A stretch of DNA of 61,332 nt from a virus, in IMG/VR virus record IMGVR_UViG_3300028883_000051, positions 1 through 61,332 of that record; one strand, written 5' to 3'. The notes under the pieces were generated by a model. The model was not told the DNA's origin. It ran no database searches and saw nothing but the letters and a program-made list of their open reading frames with translations. Below are positions 7,796 through 14,976 of the stretch, in pieces (within the stretch, counting starts at the first letter, position 1; the number at the start of each line of letters is the position of its first letter). Made by a program: the position numbers and the translations under genes.

Positions 7796-7824
7796 ATCTT
7801 AGCACAATTAACCCGGATTGTCAA
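7796..7824 (-). promoter_or_regulatory. Sigma70-like promoter of the left minus-strand operon
   Basis: Read on the minus strand: TTGACA (7819-7824), 17-bp spacer, TAAGAT (7796-7801), preceded by an extended TGC. It points toward the 7319-19 gene run. The stretch ATTGTGCTAAGAT overlaps half of a sequence also seen as a perfect palindrome at 8191-8206. Confidence 0.75.
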
Positions 7825-8807
7825 TAGCAATAGGCGGTATAAAGACTATTTTGTTATGCAATTTTATAACTCAAAAAACAGGCTTCTATTGAGAAAGTAT
7901 TAAATAATGTTATGCATTATATATACAATAGCCGCCGGAATATAACAGTACAATAACTCTTAGAAAAAACATTTAGCAAATACTTCTACATAACAGTTAA
8001 ATTGATTATGCTATAGATAATACATAGTTTATACCAAAATAATTTATATATACAATAGATTCGAATCGCCAAAACGCGCTAATTACACGCGTGCCTACCG
8101 GGCTATTACCGCCACTAATAGCCCCCAACTCTTAACAGCGTGACTACTGCCTTATTAGCCTGGAACGAACTAACCTATTAATGGTAGTTATAGCACAATT
8201 GTGCTAAAATCAATGCTTGTGGTCAAAACATAAAACATTAACAATAATGCCGTTAATATAGGACAATGGGCGTGGGTTGTATCATGTTAGTATTAGTGCC
8301 ATTATAGGATTTTATTGTCCATGTTTTGAATAGCTATTGTTAGAATAAACCTGATCTTCCTTTATAAGGGTACGCGGGCGTATTTTAGATAATTTTTGTC
8401 ATATTACCAGGCGTATATAATCAGACTAAAATTGTATAAATAAATTAGCGCTTATGGCGTGCTATATCCCTATATGACAAATATCAAGATTCTATGTGAC
8501 AAATGACAGTATACAACCTGGCGGCAATATGAGAAGATTGAGTCAGTTCAGAGACACACCAGCACCTTAACAATCGAATAGTGCGGACGGTTATAGCTAG
8601 ATTGACTCGACAGCCTTGTGCTCGAACACTAAACCGATAAACCGTTACGTGGTCATACGATGGAATAAAGTATTTTTAGACCTTGTCACTAATACTACTG
8701 CCCACACTATGCATAGCATAGTGGGATATTCCGGGGCTATGGTTATAAGCGGCAATAGTTCGCACAACAAACAAACGAAAGCAGCACCACACTATAGGAG
8801 ACCTACA
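7825..8807. other. ~1 kb intergenic region between divergent blocks
   Basis: No convincing gene. AT-rich, with small palindromes, a perfect 16-bp palindrome at 8191-8206 and a hairpin at 8700-8724. An open frame extends back to 8616 from the gene at 8808 but lacks a ribosome site. The region separates the left minus and right plus blocks and is a reasonable place for control elements or an origin. Confidence 0.6.
8191..8206. promoter_or_regulatory. Perfect 16-bp palindrome TAGCACAATTGTGCTA
   Basis: Exactly self-complementary. The half TTAGCACAATT also occurs at 7799-7809, over the -10 region of the left-operon promoter. This suggests a common DNA-binding protein, though with only two sites that is inference. 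Confidence 0.55.
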
Positions 8808-9395
8808 GTGGACGCTAAAATTAAGCGGAATATTCAAGATATACTCAATAGTGACGGCTGGGATAAAGGTGCTTTATTGGTCATTAATAAACGCCTTGTG
8901 TTCGTCACTTTCGCCCCGGATGTGGATGAAAACACAGCCGTGGAAAATGCTTTCGAATCCGGAGAAGTCTTGAATATCAGCGATCATGCTGAAGTACTGA
9001 CAATGATCAATAAGGTCGTTAGCGGTGAAACTCGCAAACGCCAAGTCTACAAGGTAGAAACCCTTGCAACAGCCGCAGGGTTTATGCAAGTGATTTACCG
9101 TAAGACAAAATCAGCATCGATCAAGCTTGTAAAGTATGTTAGTGATTTTCTGGAAGGTCAGGTTGTCGCTCTATACGCTAATATCGGTGGCGTCAACTAC
9201 CGTATGGTTAAGATGGATGACCGGGATACGGTAGCTATTGAGTACGCCAGTACTGAAATTGTGGGCGGAAAACCTGTAGCATCGTGGACGGGGTTGTCCG
9301 AATTTGAATTTACATATAACGGCATGCTGGCCCTGCAGCAATATGTTACGGACGTTCTTGGCCTATCGTCCTTGCGCAAATTGCGCAAGAACTAG
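8808..9395 (+). CDS. Hypothetical protein (GTG start)
   Basis: 195 residues from the GTG at 8808, chosen because TATAGGAG (8794-8801) precedes it at the right distance and the next two genes have nearly the same ribosome-site context. Soluble mixed alpha/beta protein, with a basic middle ('SGETRKRQVYKVETL') and a basic C-terminus. No family recognised. First gene of the plus block, with more GC-rich codons than most of the genome. Confidence 0.65.
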   Translation: MDAKIKRNIQDILNSDGWDKGALLVINKRLVFVTFAPDVDENTAVENAFESGEVLNISDHAEVLTMINKVVSGETRKRQVYKVETLATAAGFMQVIYRKTKSASIKLVKYVSDFLEGQVVALYANIGGVNYRMVKMDDRDTVAIEYASTEIVGGKPVASWTGLSEFEFTYNGMLALQQYVTDVLGLSSLRKLRKN

Positions 9396-9415
9396 CTAAC
9401 ATTGTCGTCAGTAGT

Positions 9416-9466
9416 AGTGCACAAGTAGAAGATCGCTTGTGCACTATATACTGGCAATAATGCCAG
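9416..9466 (+). other. Two hairpins before the next gene
   Basis: A perfect 10-bp stem, AGTGCACAAG (9416-9425) with CTTGTGCACT (9436-9445), is followed by CTGGCA/TGCCAG (9451-9466), then the ATAGGAG ribosome site of the 9489 gene. No T-run follows. Confidence 0.65.
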
Positions 9467-9488
9467 CATAGACAATAGGAGAAATACA

Positions 9489-9986
9489 ATGAAAGCCGTT
9501 AAACTGGGTTTGTGGGCAATCGCTTGTGTAGTGGCTATTTCGATCGGTCTGTTCGTTGGCGGGATTTTCACAGAGTTTACTGTCAGGTATGCTGAAATGA
9601 TGCATACAATCAATACTTTGCAAAACATACATAGGGCTGAGGTAGTCACTATTGCGCAATTGGACGCGCGCAGTACACACTACGAAACGTTGTACAATGA
9701 GACAGTAGCAGAAAATGCCCGGCTCGTACGTGAATCGCTTGATCTTACGAGCAGATATAATCACTTAGTCGATACGTCTAATTCAGCCATGGAAACCATG
9801 GCAACTACTGCACAGGACGCTATCCGGGATATCCTAGACCACAGGGCGGCATTGTCCTACGAAAGCAACAACTATAACACATCCGGTCATATGACCTTTA
9901 GCGCCTACGTCCATTTCGATATCCGGGGCCAGCGGATGATAGCTATATCACATCCTACTTTCCATCATCTTAACCCAGTAGACTGA
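9489..9986 (+). CDS. Single-pass membrane protein with coiled coil
   Basis: 165 residues. Residues ~5-28 form one hydrophobic segment ('GLWAIACVVAISIGLFVGGIF'-like), probably N-in. Residues ~35-110 are a helical coiled coil, followed by a beta-like C-terminus. ATAGGAG precedes the ATG. The topology resembles spanin-like or envelope-associated phage proteins, but its position near early genes argues against lysis; function unknown. Confidence 0.75.
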   Translation: MKAVKLGLWAIACVVAISIGLFVGGIFTEFTVRYAEMMHTINTLQNIHRAEVVTIAQLDARSTHYETLYNETVAENARLVRESLDLTSRYNHLVDTSNSAMETMATTAQDAIRDILDHRAALSYESNNYNTSGHMTFSAYVHFDIRGQRMIAISHPTFHHLNPVD

Positions 9987-10006
9987 CAGCCCGCAAAATA
10001 CCGATA

Positions 10007-10040
10007 TGGTGCGATAGTCTGATCCGGAACTATCGCACCA
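10007..10040 (+). other. Hairpin before the next gene
   Basis: Perfect 12-bp stem, TGGTGCGATAGT with ACTATCGCACCA, 10-base loop, directly before the TATAGGAG site of the gene at 10062. Same layout as 9416-9466. Confidence 0.7.
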
Positions 10041-10061
10041 TTAGCACTATAGGAGCAAATC

Positions 10062-10421
10062 ATGACCTACGCCATAGCAGCAGTACTCATTATCATCTGG
10101 CTGGCTGTTGTCTTACGCGCTCCGGCAAATGACACGGCTAACAAGGGAAACCGCCGCGTATCCCTAGCATGGTATACTGGCACCATGCTAGAAGATGTGC
10201 AATACGTCGAAACACGGACAATGGCGCGAGAAGCCATTAGACGCGCCTACAGGGATCACAAGCAAAAGAATATCCCAGTACAGTATACGCATGACTCACG
10301 TGGTAATTTGTGCGGCATGGTGACTCTATCGCATGAGTATTTCATTGAGTCAATCATGGATGTGAGTGATATCCAAGCGGCGTTGACTACACAATCCCTG
10401 TTAAGGGACAAACACAGTTAG
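10062..10421 (+). CDS. Small membrane-anchored protein
   Basis: 119 residues. An N-terminal hydrophobic segment ('AIAAVLIIIWLAVVL') is followed by a soluble charged domain with helix 'TMAREAIRRAYRDHK'. It could be a signal anchor with a cytoplasmic or external domain. Last gene before a strong terminator; function unknown. Confidence 0.7.
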   Translation: MTYAIAAVLIIIWLAVVLRAPANDTANKGNRRVSLAWYTGTMLEDVQYVETRTMAREAIRRAYRDHKQKNIPVQYTHDSRGNLCGMVTLSHEYFIESIMDVSDIQAALTTQSLLRDKHS

Positions 10422-10441
10422 CCGCCAAAGAGCAGGATCGA

Positions 10442-10489
10442 CAGTATAGGGTAAAATTAGTCTTATTTTACCCTATCCTGTTTTTTTTT
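10442..10489 (+). terminator. Intrinsic terminator
   Basis: Perfect 12-bp stem ATAGGGTAAAAT (10446-10457) with ATTTTACCCTAT (10465-10476), extended by CAG/CTG, followed by nine T (10481-10489). It ends the 8808-10421 unit. Confidence 0.9.
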
Positions 10490-10861
10490 GGCCCGCCGAT
10501 AATAATATTATCATGGTTAATTTTTCCGGCGGCTATCGGTTTTGGTTGGCCTAACAAGGAAAGCATAGAGCACCAAAGATATTTCTTAGGTTAGCCTAAA
10601 ATCCTGGCACTATTAATGATGCTGGCGCTAATACCTGTTAATGGTGGCGGCATTAATAACGATAAATTTTATCGTATTTGCTATTAGTCACGCCGTCATT
10701 AATAGGCCCGTCACCGTCCCACTAACAACCCCGTATTCCGACCTTTAATATCGGTTTTGGCTGGCATGAGCACTTCAGCCAAAACTCAACTTTTCCTTAA
10801 TGTTATGCAACTTTCAAATCAAAACGACAAGATAGCGTCAAAAACAGCTACGAAAGTTATG

Positions 10862-10905
10862 CTTTTTGATAGACTTTTTTATGTAAAAGAAGGGTATCAA
10901 AAAGT
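10862..10905. promoter_or_regulatory. Operator-like inverted repeat CTTTTTGATA / TATCAAAAAG
   Basis: CTTTTTGATA (10862-10871) and TATCAAAAAG (10895-10904) are exact inverted copies. The half-site ACTTTTTNATA recurs in the regulator promoter (11134-11179), at 51486-51505 and at 60680-60713. Confidence 0.55.
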
Positions 10906-10910
10906 ACCTA

Positions 10911-10940
10911 AAAATATCCCAAATTATCCCACATTATCCC
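10911..10940. repeat. Three tandem 10-bp repeats ending in TATCCC
   Basis: AAAATATCCC, AAATTATCCC and ACATTATCCC follow each other without gap; a fourth degenerate unit (AAGTTATGCA) runs into the inverted repeat. The 10-bp period places every copy on one helix face, as in iterons. TTATCCCACA is one base longer than a DnaA box. Confidence 0.65.
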
Positions 10941-10943
10941 AAG

Positions 10944-11010
10944 TTATGCAAGTAATTATTTATTTTTTTCCTATAGAAAAAAGTGTATAAATAAATAATT
11001 ATTTGCATAA
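10944..11010. repeat. 22-bp inverted repeat around a shared CCTATAG core
   Basis: Arms 10944-10965 and 10989-11010 are inverted copies with one mismatch. The loop region TTTTTTCCTATAG...GTATAAATAAATAA is nearly the same as that at 60567-60601, which sits inside different arms. Confidence 0.75.
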
Positions 11011-11133
11011 CTTTACTTTTTTTTACCCATAGCAAAAAGCAGAGCTTTTTTTGCTATGCTCTACGCTTACGCTTGAGCAATAGCAAAAAAAACTTTCTGC
11101 TGTTTTGTATTTGCCACCGACGTATAAGAAAGG

Positions 11134-11179
11134 ACTTTTTGATAGAGTTTTTAATTTGACAAAAACTCTATTAAAAAGT
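11134..11179. promoter_or_regulatory. Autoregulatory operator: 19-bp inverted repeat over the regulator promoter
   Basis: Arms 11134-11152 (ACTTTTTGATAGAGTTTTT) and 11161-11179 are inverted copies with one mismatch, separated by 8 bp. The right arm fills the -35/-10 spacer. Binding would block polymerase. The adjacent gene encodes a ribbon-helix-helix protein, so autoregulation is likely. Confidence 0.75.
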
Positions 11180-11184
11180 ATAAT
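11156..11184 (+). promoter_or_regulatory. Strong sigma70 promoter of the 11.2-15.0 kb operon
   Basis: TTGACA (11156-11161), 17-bp spacer, TATAAT (11179-11184), followed by a GAAAGGAG ribosome site and the ATG at 11207. Confidence 0.9.
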
Positions 11185-11206
11185 GCAAAAAAGAAAGGAG
11201 TAAGTT

Positions 11207-11395
11207 ATGCCAAAATTAGTAAGGGTTTCAATTCCGATGTCAGAAAATAATCGAGAGGATATTGCGGCAATTGCAAAGATTGAACAGAGAAGCGTTGCTG
11301 ATTTTATCCGGAGAGCGGTAGAAGAATACATCAAGGAAAAGCATGAAGTGCAGATTACGTGGGAGTTACGCCGTTGGGAGAAAGCCGACGGATAA
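11207..11395 (+). CDS. Ribbon-helix-helix (CopG/Arc-type) transcription regulator
   Basis: 62 residues: strand 'LVRVSIPM' (residues 3-10), helix 'REDIAAIAKIEQ', turn 'RSV', helix 'ADFIRRAVEEYIKEKH'. This is the full RHH DNA-binding fold that works as a dimer on inverted repeats. Its promoter is covered by a 19-bp inverted repeat, which supports negative autoregulation. Similar half-sites elsewhere suggest it may also control other phage operons. First gene of a long plus-strand operon. Confidence 0.85.
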   Translation: MPKLVRVSIPMSENNREDIAAIAKIEQRSVADFIRRAVEEYIKEKHEVQITWELRRWEKADG

Positions 11396-11399
11396 ATCT

Positions 11400-12293
11400 A
11401 TGTACACCGTTGGAAGTTTGTTTACAGGCGTTGGAGGCATCGATCTTGCTTTTCAATGGGCGGGGTATACTATAAAGTGGCAGGTGGAGGTTGACGATTA
11501 CTGTACAAGAATACTCGAACAACACTGGACGGACGTATTACGCTTCCGTGATATCAGAGGATGCACAGGGCGATATGGTAAAGGATGGCAGCGTTATCAC
11601 AGATTGCCACACGTGGATGTTATCGTCGGCGGCTTTCCTTGCCAAGATATTAGTCAGGCAGGTAGAGGCGCAGGTCTTACAGGCAGACGATCAGGCTTAT
11701 GGTACGAATTTGCCCGTATTATTAGCGAATTACGACCAAGAGTTGTGCTGTTGGAAAATGTCGCCGCCCTTACCTTTAAAAACAGAGGCGGAACAGAAGT
11801 TATTGGAACGCTTACCGAAATGGGGTACAGCACATCATGGGGAATTATTTCAGCATCCGATGCCGGAGCGCCGCACCTTAGAAAACGATGGTTCTGTGTC
11901 GCTGTGGCCTACACCGAGAGCCAGCGAATGGAAAGGCTGTGGGCCACTCGGCAGCAAAAGTCACGTTTACAGAGTAAATCGTCAATATCTGGATGCGACG
12001 GTGCAGGAAGCAGAACAGAAAACAGGGGCGCTCAATCCAGAGTGGATAGAAGCATTGATGGGCTTTCCTGTTGGTTGGACGGAAATCAAATAAATAATTG
12101 GTGGCAGGGATGGCCTATGCCTCTCGGAAAAGAACAATATGATTGGGAAGCGCCAAGAACAAAAGCATCGAAAGAAATGCCTATGCGTAAAAAACGTATA
12201 AAAGCACTTGGTAATGCTGTAGTACCACAGGTGGTATATCCACTTGCTGTAGAAATAAAAAAACTATTAAGTAAATATGAGGTTGATACATGA
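11400..12293 (+). CDS. DNA (cytosine-5) methyltransferase
   Basis: 297 residues from the ATG at 11400 (an upstream frame start at 11343 overlaps the regulator gene). Motif I is 'LFTGVGGIDLAFQWAG', motif IV 'GGFPCQDIS' with the catalytic cysteine, motif VI 'ENVAAL', and motifs IX-X end with 'ALGNAVVPQV'. All core motifs are intact and the target-recognition region is short, so an active enzyme is likely. It would methylate phage DNA against host restriction. No matching endonuclease gene is adjacent. Confidence 0.93.
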   Translation: MYTVGSLFTGVGGIDLAFQWAGYTIKWQVEVDDYCTRILEQHWTDVLRFRDIRGCTGRYGKGWQRYHRLPHVDVIVGGFPCQDISQAGRGAGLTGRRSGLWYEFARIISELRPRVVLLENVAALTFKNRGGTEVIGTLTEMGYSTSWGIISASDAGAPHLRKRWFCVAVAYTESQRMERLWATRQQKSRLQSKSSISGCDGAGSRTENRGAQSRVDRSIDGLSCWLDGNQINNWWQGWPMPLGKEQYDWEAPRTKASKEMPMRKKRIKALGNAVVPQVVYPLAVEIKKLLSKYEVDT

Positions 12294-12541
12294 TAAACGC
12301 ACATATCTCTGGAAGAATACAAAGAGCCAATGAGGCGTGGGATCGGAAGTTTAAACATATGCTGTCAAATGATTTTGGGTCGGCTGTCCGTTTAAGTTAT
12401 AAGGAAGGGCAGATCGTTATCACAGAACTTAATGCACGTACTGCACAGGAAAACCTGAAAACGGCTGTTACTGCATTAAGAGAAATCGTTCCGGATGCTA
12501 TGCCGGAAAATTGCGCAATCGATACGTTTCACTGTTTTTAA
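12290..12541 (+). CDS. Hypothetical protein
   Basis: 83 residues, helical ends around a beta hairpin. ATG overlaps the methyltransferase stop (ATGA), so it is translationally coupled to it. Not recognised. Confidence 0.7.
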   Translation: MINAHISGRIQRANEAWDRKFKHMLSNDFGSAVRLSYKEGQIVITELNARTAQENLKTAVTALREIVPDAMPENCAIDTFHCF

Positions 12542-12557
12542 AAGAAAGGAGAACATT

Positions 12558-12836
12558 GTGTTTGCGCTTACTCGTACAAAGGTTGATCAAATCTGGGCAG
12601 TCGGAGAAGTAAACTCGAATGACAGCGTACTCGAACACGCTGTAATCTATAAAGGGGATTTTTCTTCCGTTAAACGGCACAAAGCCGAGATTGGCTTTGA
12701 TACCGTCTATGTCATCCCACTGAATAACGGGATCGCAGCACAACTTCGTTCTTGTGATGGTCGTCGTGTTATTGTAGGCGGTGAGTATAATCCGTATAAG
12801 CGCGTTTATACGGTGGATACCATCGAAAAAATCTAA
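12558..12836 (+). CDS. Hypothetical protein (GTG start)
   Basis: 92 residues from the GTG at 12558, which follows GAAAGGAG at 6-7 bases. The longer frame from 12495 overlaps the previous gene. Beta-rich, basic; unknown function. Confidence 0.65.
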   Translation: MFALTRTKVDQIWAVGEVNSNDSVLEHAVIYKGDFSSVKRHKAEIGFDTVYVIPLNNGIAAQLRSCDGRRVIVGGEYNPYKRVYTVDTIEKI

Positions 12837-12857
12837 AGGTTGACAAAGGTGCATAAC

Positions 12858-13109
12858 ATGAGGTATAATTTATATGGTGTGATACGTACCACCGATAAAC
12901 GTATTAATCCTGATTGGACGGACGGCGACGGATGTTTTATCGTTGCACAGTCGCCAAAACATGCCAAACGGTATGCCGCTGAAATTATGAACTGGCAGTA
13001 TTATAATATCGGCAGCATTTATCTTTTACAGAAAGATGTAGAAGGGCCGGAAGGTAAATGTGAAGTAGAAGAAGGATTTACTCTGTTGAAAGGACAACTT
13101 GTAGGCTAA
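12858..13109 (+). CDS. Hypothetical protein
   Basis: 83 residues from the ATG at 12858 (AAAGGTG upstream). Its start 'MRYNLYGVIRTT...' and the helix 'SPKHAKRYAAEIMNW' give the strand-turn-helix pattern of the small paralogues at 1748-3324; the relation is a guess. The stop overlaps the next ATG (TAATG). Confidence 0.65.
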   Translation: MRYNLYGVIRTTDKRINPDWTDGDGCFIVAQSPKHAKRYAAEIMNWQYYNIGSIYLLQKDVEGPEGKCEVEEGFTLLKGQLVG

Positions 13110-13306
13110 TGCCCCATTATTTATATGAGTGCCCGGTTTGTAAAACGCGGTTTGTAAAAGAAATGTCGATAAAGGAATACGAGAAATTACAGGAAGGCGA
13201 TATTTCCTGTCCACGTGAAGGCTGTGATGGCGTTCCGGTAAGGAATATCGATACGCCGCTTTTGGTAATTTATAATGCGAAAGGATTTTATAGTACCGAT
13301 GGCTAA
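13109..13306 (+). CDS. FmdB-like zinc-ribbon protein
   Basis: 65 residues with 'YECPVCKTRF' (CxxC) and 'ISCPREGCDG' (CxxxxC), the two knuckles of a small zinc ribbon as in FmdB-family regulators. Coupled to its neighbours by TAATG and an 8-base overlap. Confidence 0.75.
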   Translation: MPHYLYECPVCKTRFVKEMSIKEYEKLQEGDISCPREGCDGVPVRNIDTPLLVIYNAKGFYSTDG

Positions 13307-13538
13307 TCTTGTCGAAGATATATTTTTACCACTTCTTATTGGAATTATTATATTAGCGCTGGTAATGACGGGGGGTTTGTTTATCTATGATGTAGTTCTG
13401 GAAAACAATAATTGTTATCGTATTTCAGAAGAATATACATTTGTCGGCTTTGAAAATGAAAAAGCCGTCTGTACGTACCGTGATACAAATATCTTTTTGT
13501 ACTGTGATTTTACAGAAGTAGCGTGCCCCGATGAATAG
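13299..13538 (+). CDS. Small membrane protein with external cysteine domain (copy 1)
   Basis: 79 residues from the ATG at 13299. One transmembrane segment ('LPLLIGIIILALVMTGGLFIY') is followed by a ~45-residue domain with 'CYRISEEYTFVGFENEKAVC' and 'YCDFTEVACPDE'. The next gene encodes a clear paralogue with the same cysteine positions and the same CPDE ending. Conserved cysteines outside the membrane suggest disulfides or metal binding; function unknown. Confidence 0.75.
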   Translation: MANLVEDIFLPLLIGIIILALVMTGGLFIYDVVLENNNCYRISEEYTFVGFENEKAVCTYRDTNIFLYCDFTEVACPDE

Positions 13539-13773
13539 TATTATTCCAGATGTATTGATTGCAATCGGAATTGTAATGGTTGTCGTTGCTGTTATTGGTT
13601 TTGGTGTAGAAATGATTACTCGTGAAATAATCGGTGAAAATTGTTATTGTGAACCTGCTGGATTTGCTTTTGTCGGTTTTACTAATGACCGGGCTGTATG
13701 TCGCTATATAGATGTAGAAAATAAAGTATTTGTTTATTGTGATTTAGAATTATGTGAGTGCCCCGATGAATAA
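13531..13773 (+). CDS. Small membrane protein with external cysteine domain (copy 2)
   Basis: 80 residues. Transmembrane segment 'VLIAIGIVMVVVAVIGFGV', then 'NCYCEPAGFAFVGFTNDRAVC' split around the same FVGF.N..AVC.Y pattern as copy 1, and 'VYCDLELCECPDE'. A tandem duplicate of the previous gene; overlaps of 8 bases on both sides. Confidence 0.75.
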   Translation: MNSIIPDVLIAIGIVMVVVAVIGFGVEMITREIIGENCYCEPAGFAFVGFTNDRAVCRYIDVENKVFVYCDLELCECPDE

Positions 13774-13990
13774 TCGTTGTTATATGTGCGGGAAGTACCT
13801 GTTATCGTGGTCACAAGATAATCTTGCCTATGTGGATGTGAATAATGCAGCGGTAGATGTTACAGGATATTATGACGCGCATAATCATTCAGCGCATTAT
13901 CGCCTTTGTCTTTCCTGTGCAAAGGAGATACAAAATATGATAGAAACAAGAAATATGATAAAAAAGGAGAATGATGCCGACGGAATGTAA
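13766..13990 (+). CDS. Small zinc-binding protein
   Basis: 74 residues from the ATG at 13766, overlapping the previous stop. 'CYMCGKYL' and 'HYRLCLSCAKEI' give two CxxC pairs separated by ~45 residues, typical of a phage treble-clef or zinc-ribbon protein. Function unknown. Confidence 0.7.
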   Translation: MNNRCYMCGKYLLSWSQDNLAYVDVNNAAVDVTGYYDAHNHSAHYRLCLSCAKEIQNMIETRNMIKKENDADGM

Positions 13991-14195
13991 TATCTGCGGA
14001 AAGAAAACACCAGAAGGAAGTACCCGTATCGTATTCCGAACATATAAATACGAAAGCCCGGAAGGTTTTTGGGAAGAATTTCCGCCTATTGAAAGCTGCT
14101 CCGTAGCCAAAGGGCCGTGTATTTGTAAAGAATGTATGCAGGAACTTTATAAATGGTTTGCCGACCAGAAAGCGAAATATAAAAATGAGCCGTAA
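13974..14195 (+). CDS. Small cysteine-rich (zinc-binding) protein
   Basis: 73 residues; the second of two adjacent ATGs is preferred because AAAAGGAG is too close to the first. 'TECNICGKK' and 'GPCICKECMQEL' form CxxC pairs. Similar in plan to the previous gene. Confidence 0.7.
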   Translation: MPTECNICGKKTPEGSTRIVFRTYKYESPEGFWEEFPPIESCSVAKGPCICKECMQELYKWFADQKAKYKNEP

Positions 14196-14460
14196 TACAG
14201 TAATCTTGCTTGCTCTCACCGTAGTCGTACTTATTATTATCGGCGTTACCGTTACTTATTTTAAAGTAAACGCGGATACGTGTATCGTTATACGGCACTT
14301 TGATCGTGCTGACGCAATATATACAAGAACGGCGTGGGAGATTGTTACCCTGTTTCCGTTTATCAATAAGGGCCTTTGCCGTCATCCGGTAAATAGCATC
14401 TACCGTGTCTGTGATTTGACGTATATCGATTGTGCGGCACTTGAAAGTATGATGGAGTAA
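14185..14460 (+). CDS. Small membrane-anchored protein with cysteines
   Basis: 91 residues from the ATG at 14185. One transmembrane segment ('VILLALTVVVLIIIGVTV') and a C-terminal domain with four cysteines. Same architecture as 13299 and 13531, possibly a distant third copy. Starts 11 bases inside the previous gene. Confidence 0.7.
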   Translation: MSRNTVILLALTVVVLIIIGVTVTYFKVNADTCIVIRHFDRADAIYTRTAWEIVTLFPFINKGLCRHPVNSIYRVCDLTYIDCAALESMME

Positions 14461-14465
14461 AGTAT

Positions 14466-14693
14466 ATGATTACGGTACATGATTTTGTTTTTATGTACAG
14501 CTTACCGGAAAATAAAATTCCATCATACTTCGGGCCGGGTGTACGAGTTATCTATGACGGCATTTGCATTGAAGTAAAAAGATATGACAATGTACAAATG
14601 AATTATGAAATAGTCCTTGCTATTCTGGATAAAATTTATCCAAATGAACTATTCCGTATTTTTAATTTTGAATTTTTTAAGGATATAACGTGA
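14466..14693 (+). CDS. Hypothetical protein
   Basis: 75 residues, soluble, 'YEIVLAILDKIYPNELFRIF' helical tail. Stop overlaps the GTG of the next gene. Not recognised. Confidence 0.6.
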   Translation: MITVHDFVFMYSLPENKIPSYFGPGVRVIYDGICIEVKRYDNVQMNYEIVLAILDKIYPNELFRIFNFEFFKDIT

Positions 14694-14905
14694 TACCAGA
14701 AGAATGGCTTGAAGTCTTTAAAACCGCCGATATAATACATCAAATGAATATCGCCGTTATAATATCCCACGGAAGTATTACTATTTCTTATGCTGGTGAC
14801 GGCACGTGTCTTGATAATTTAAAACACTGTATGGAACTTTGGCGGAAAATAGATAAAGATATACGTTTTGAAGATTGCAGTTTATCGTTGGAGTATATGA
14901 GATAA
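14690..14905 (+). CDS. Hypothetical protein (GTG start)
   Basis: 71 residues, starting with the GTG that overlaps the previous stop (GTGA). Strand 'IAVIISHGSITISYAG' and helices around it. Not recognised. Its stop overlaps a possible 23-codon frame (TAATG). Confidence 0.6.
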   Translation: MIPEEWLEVFKTADIIHQMNIAVIISHGSITISYAGDGTCLDNLKHCMELWRKIDKDIRFEDCSLSLEYMR

Positions 14906-14976
14906 TGTCAATCGTTTTATTTCTTACGTTATGTTTTCTCTGTTATTTGTTTATTAATGGGGATGACAGGATTTAG
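14905..14976 (+). CDS. Possible 23-residue membrane microprotein
   Basis: ATG overlaps the previous stop (TAATG). The product 'MSIVLFLTLCFLCYLFI...' is almost entirely a hydrophobic helix with a charged C-terminus (GDDRI). The last 18 bases overlap the 5' end of the tRNA-like RNA at 14959, which weakens the case. The same TAATG-coupled layout encodes another 23-residue membrane peptide at 59953-60024. Confidence 0.4.
   Translation: MSIVLFLTLCFLCYLFINGDDRI

Larger units (their letters stand above)
10490..11133. other. Intergenic region with repeats and palindromes (candidate origin or control region)
   Basis: About 640 bp without a convincing gene. It holds an inverted repeat TTTTGGCTG/CAGCCAAAA near 10752-10785, an RHH-like operator pair (10862-10905), a 10-bp tandem repeat (10911-10940) and a large inverted repeat (10944-11010). 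The density of such elements suggests replication or regulatory function. Confidence 0.5.

Noticed and set aside
10757-10990. 77-codon plus-strand frame
   Set aside because: Runs through the tandem repeats and the inverted repeat arm; no ribosome site; composition follows the repeats.
11491-12093. 200-codon frame inside the C5 methyltransferase gene
   Set aside because: Although long and partly protein-like, it lies wholly within a gene that has all its catalytic motifs in the other frame.
12086-12854. Antisense frames over the methyltransferase operon
   Set aside because: Shadow frames of well-supported plus-strand genes; no ribosome sites or family features.
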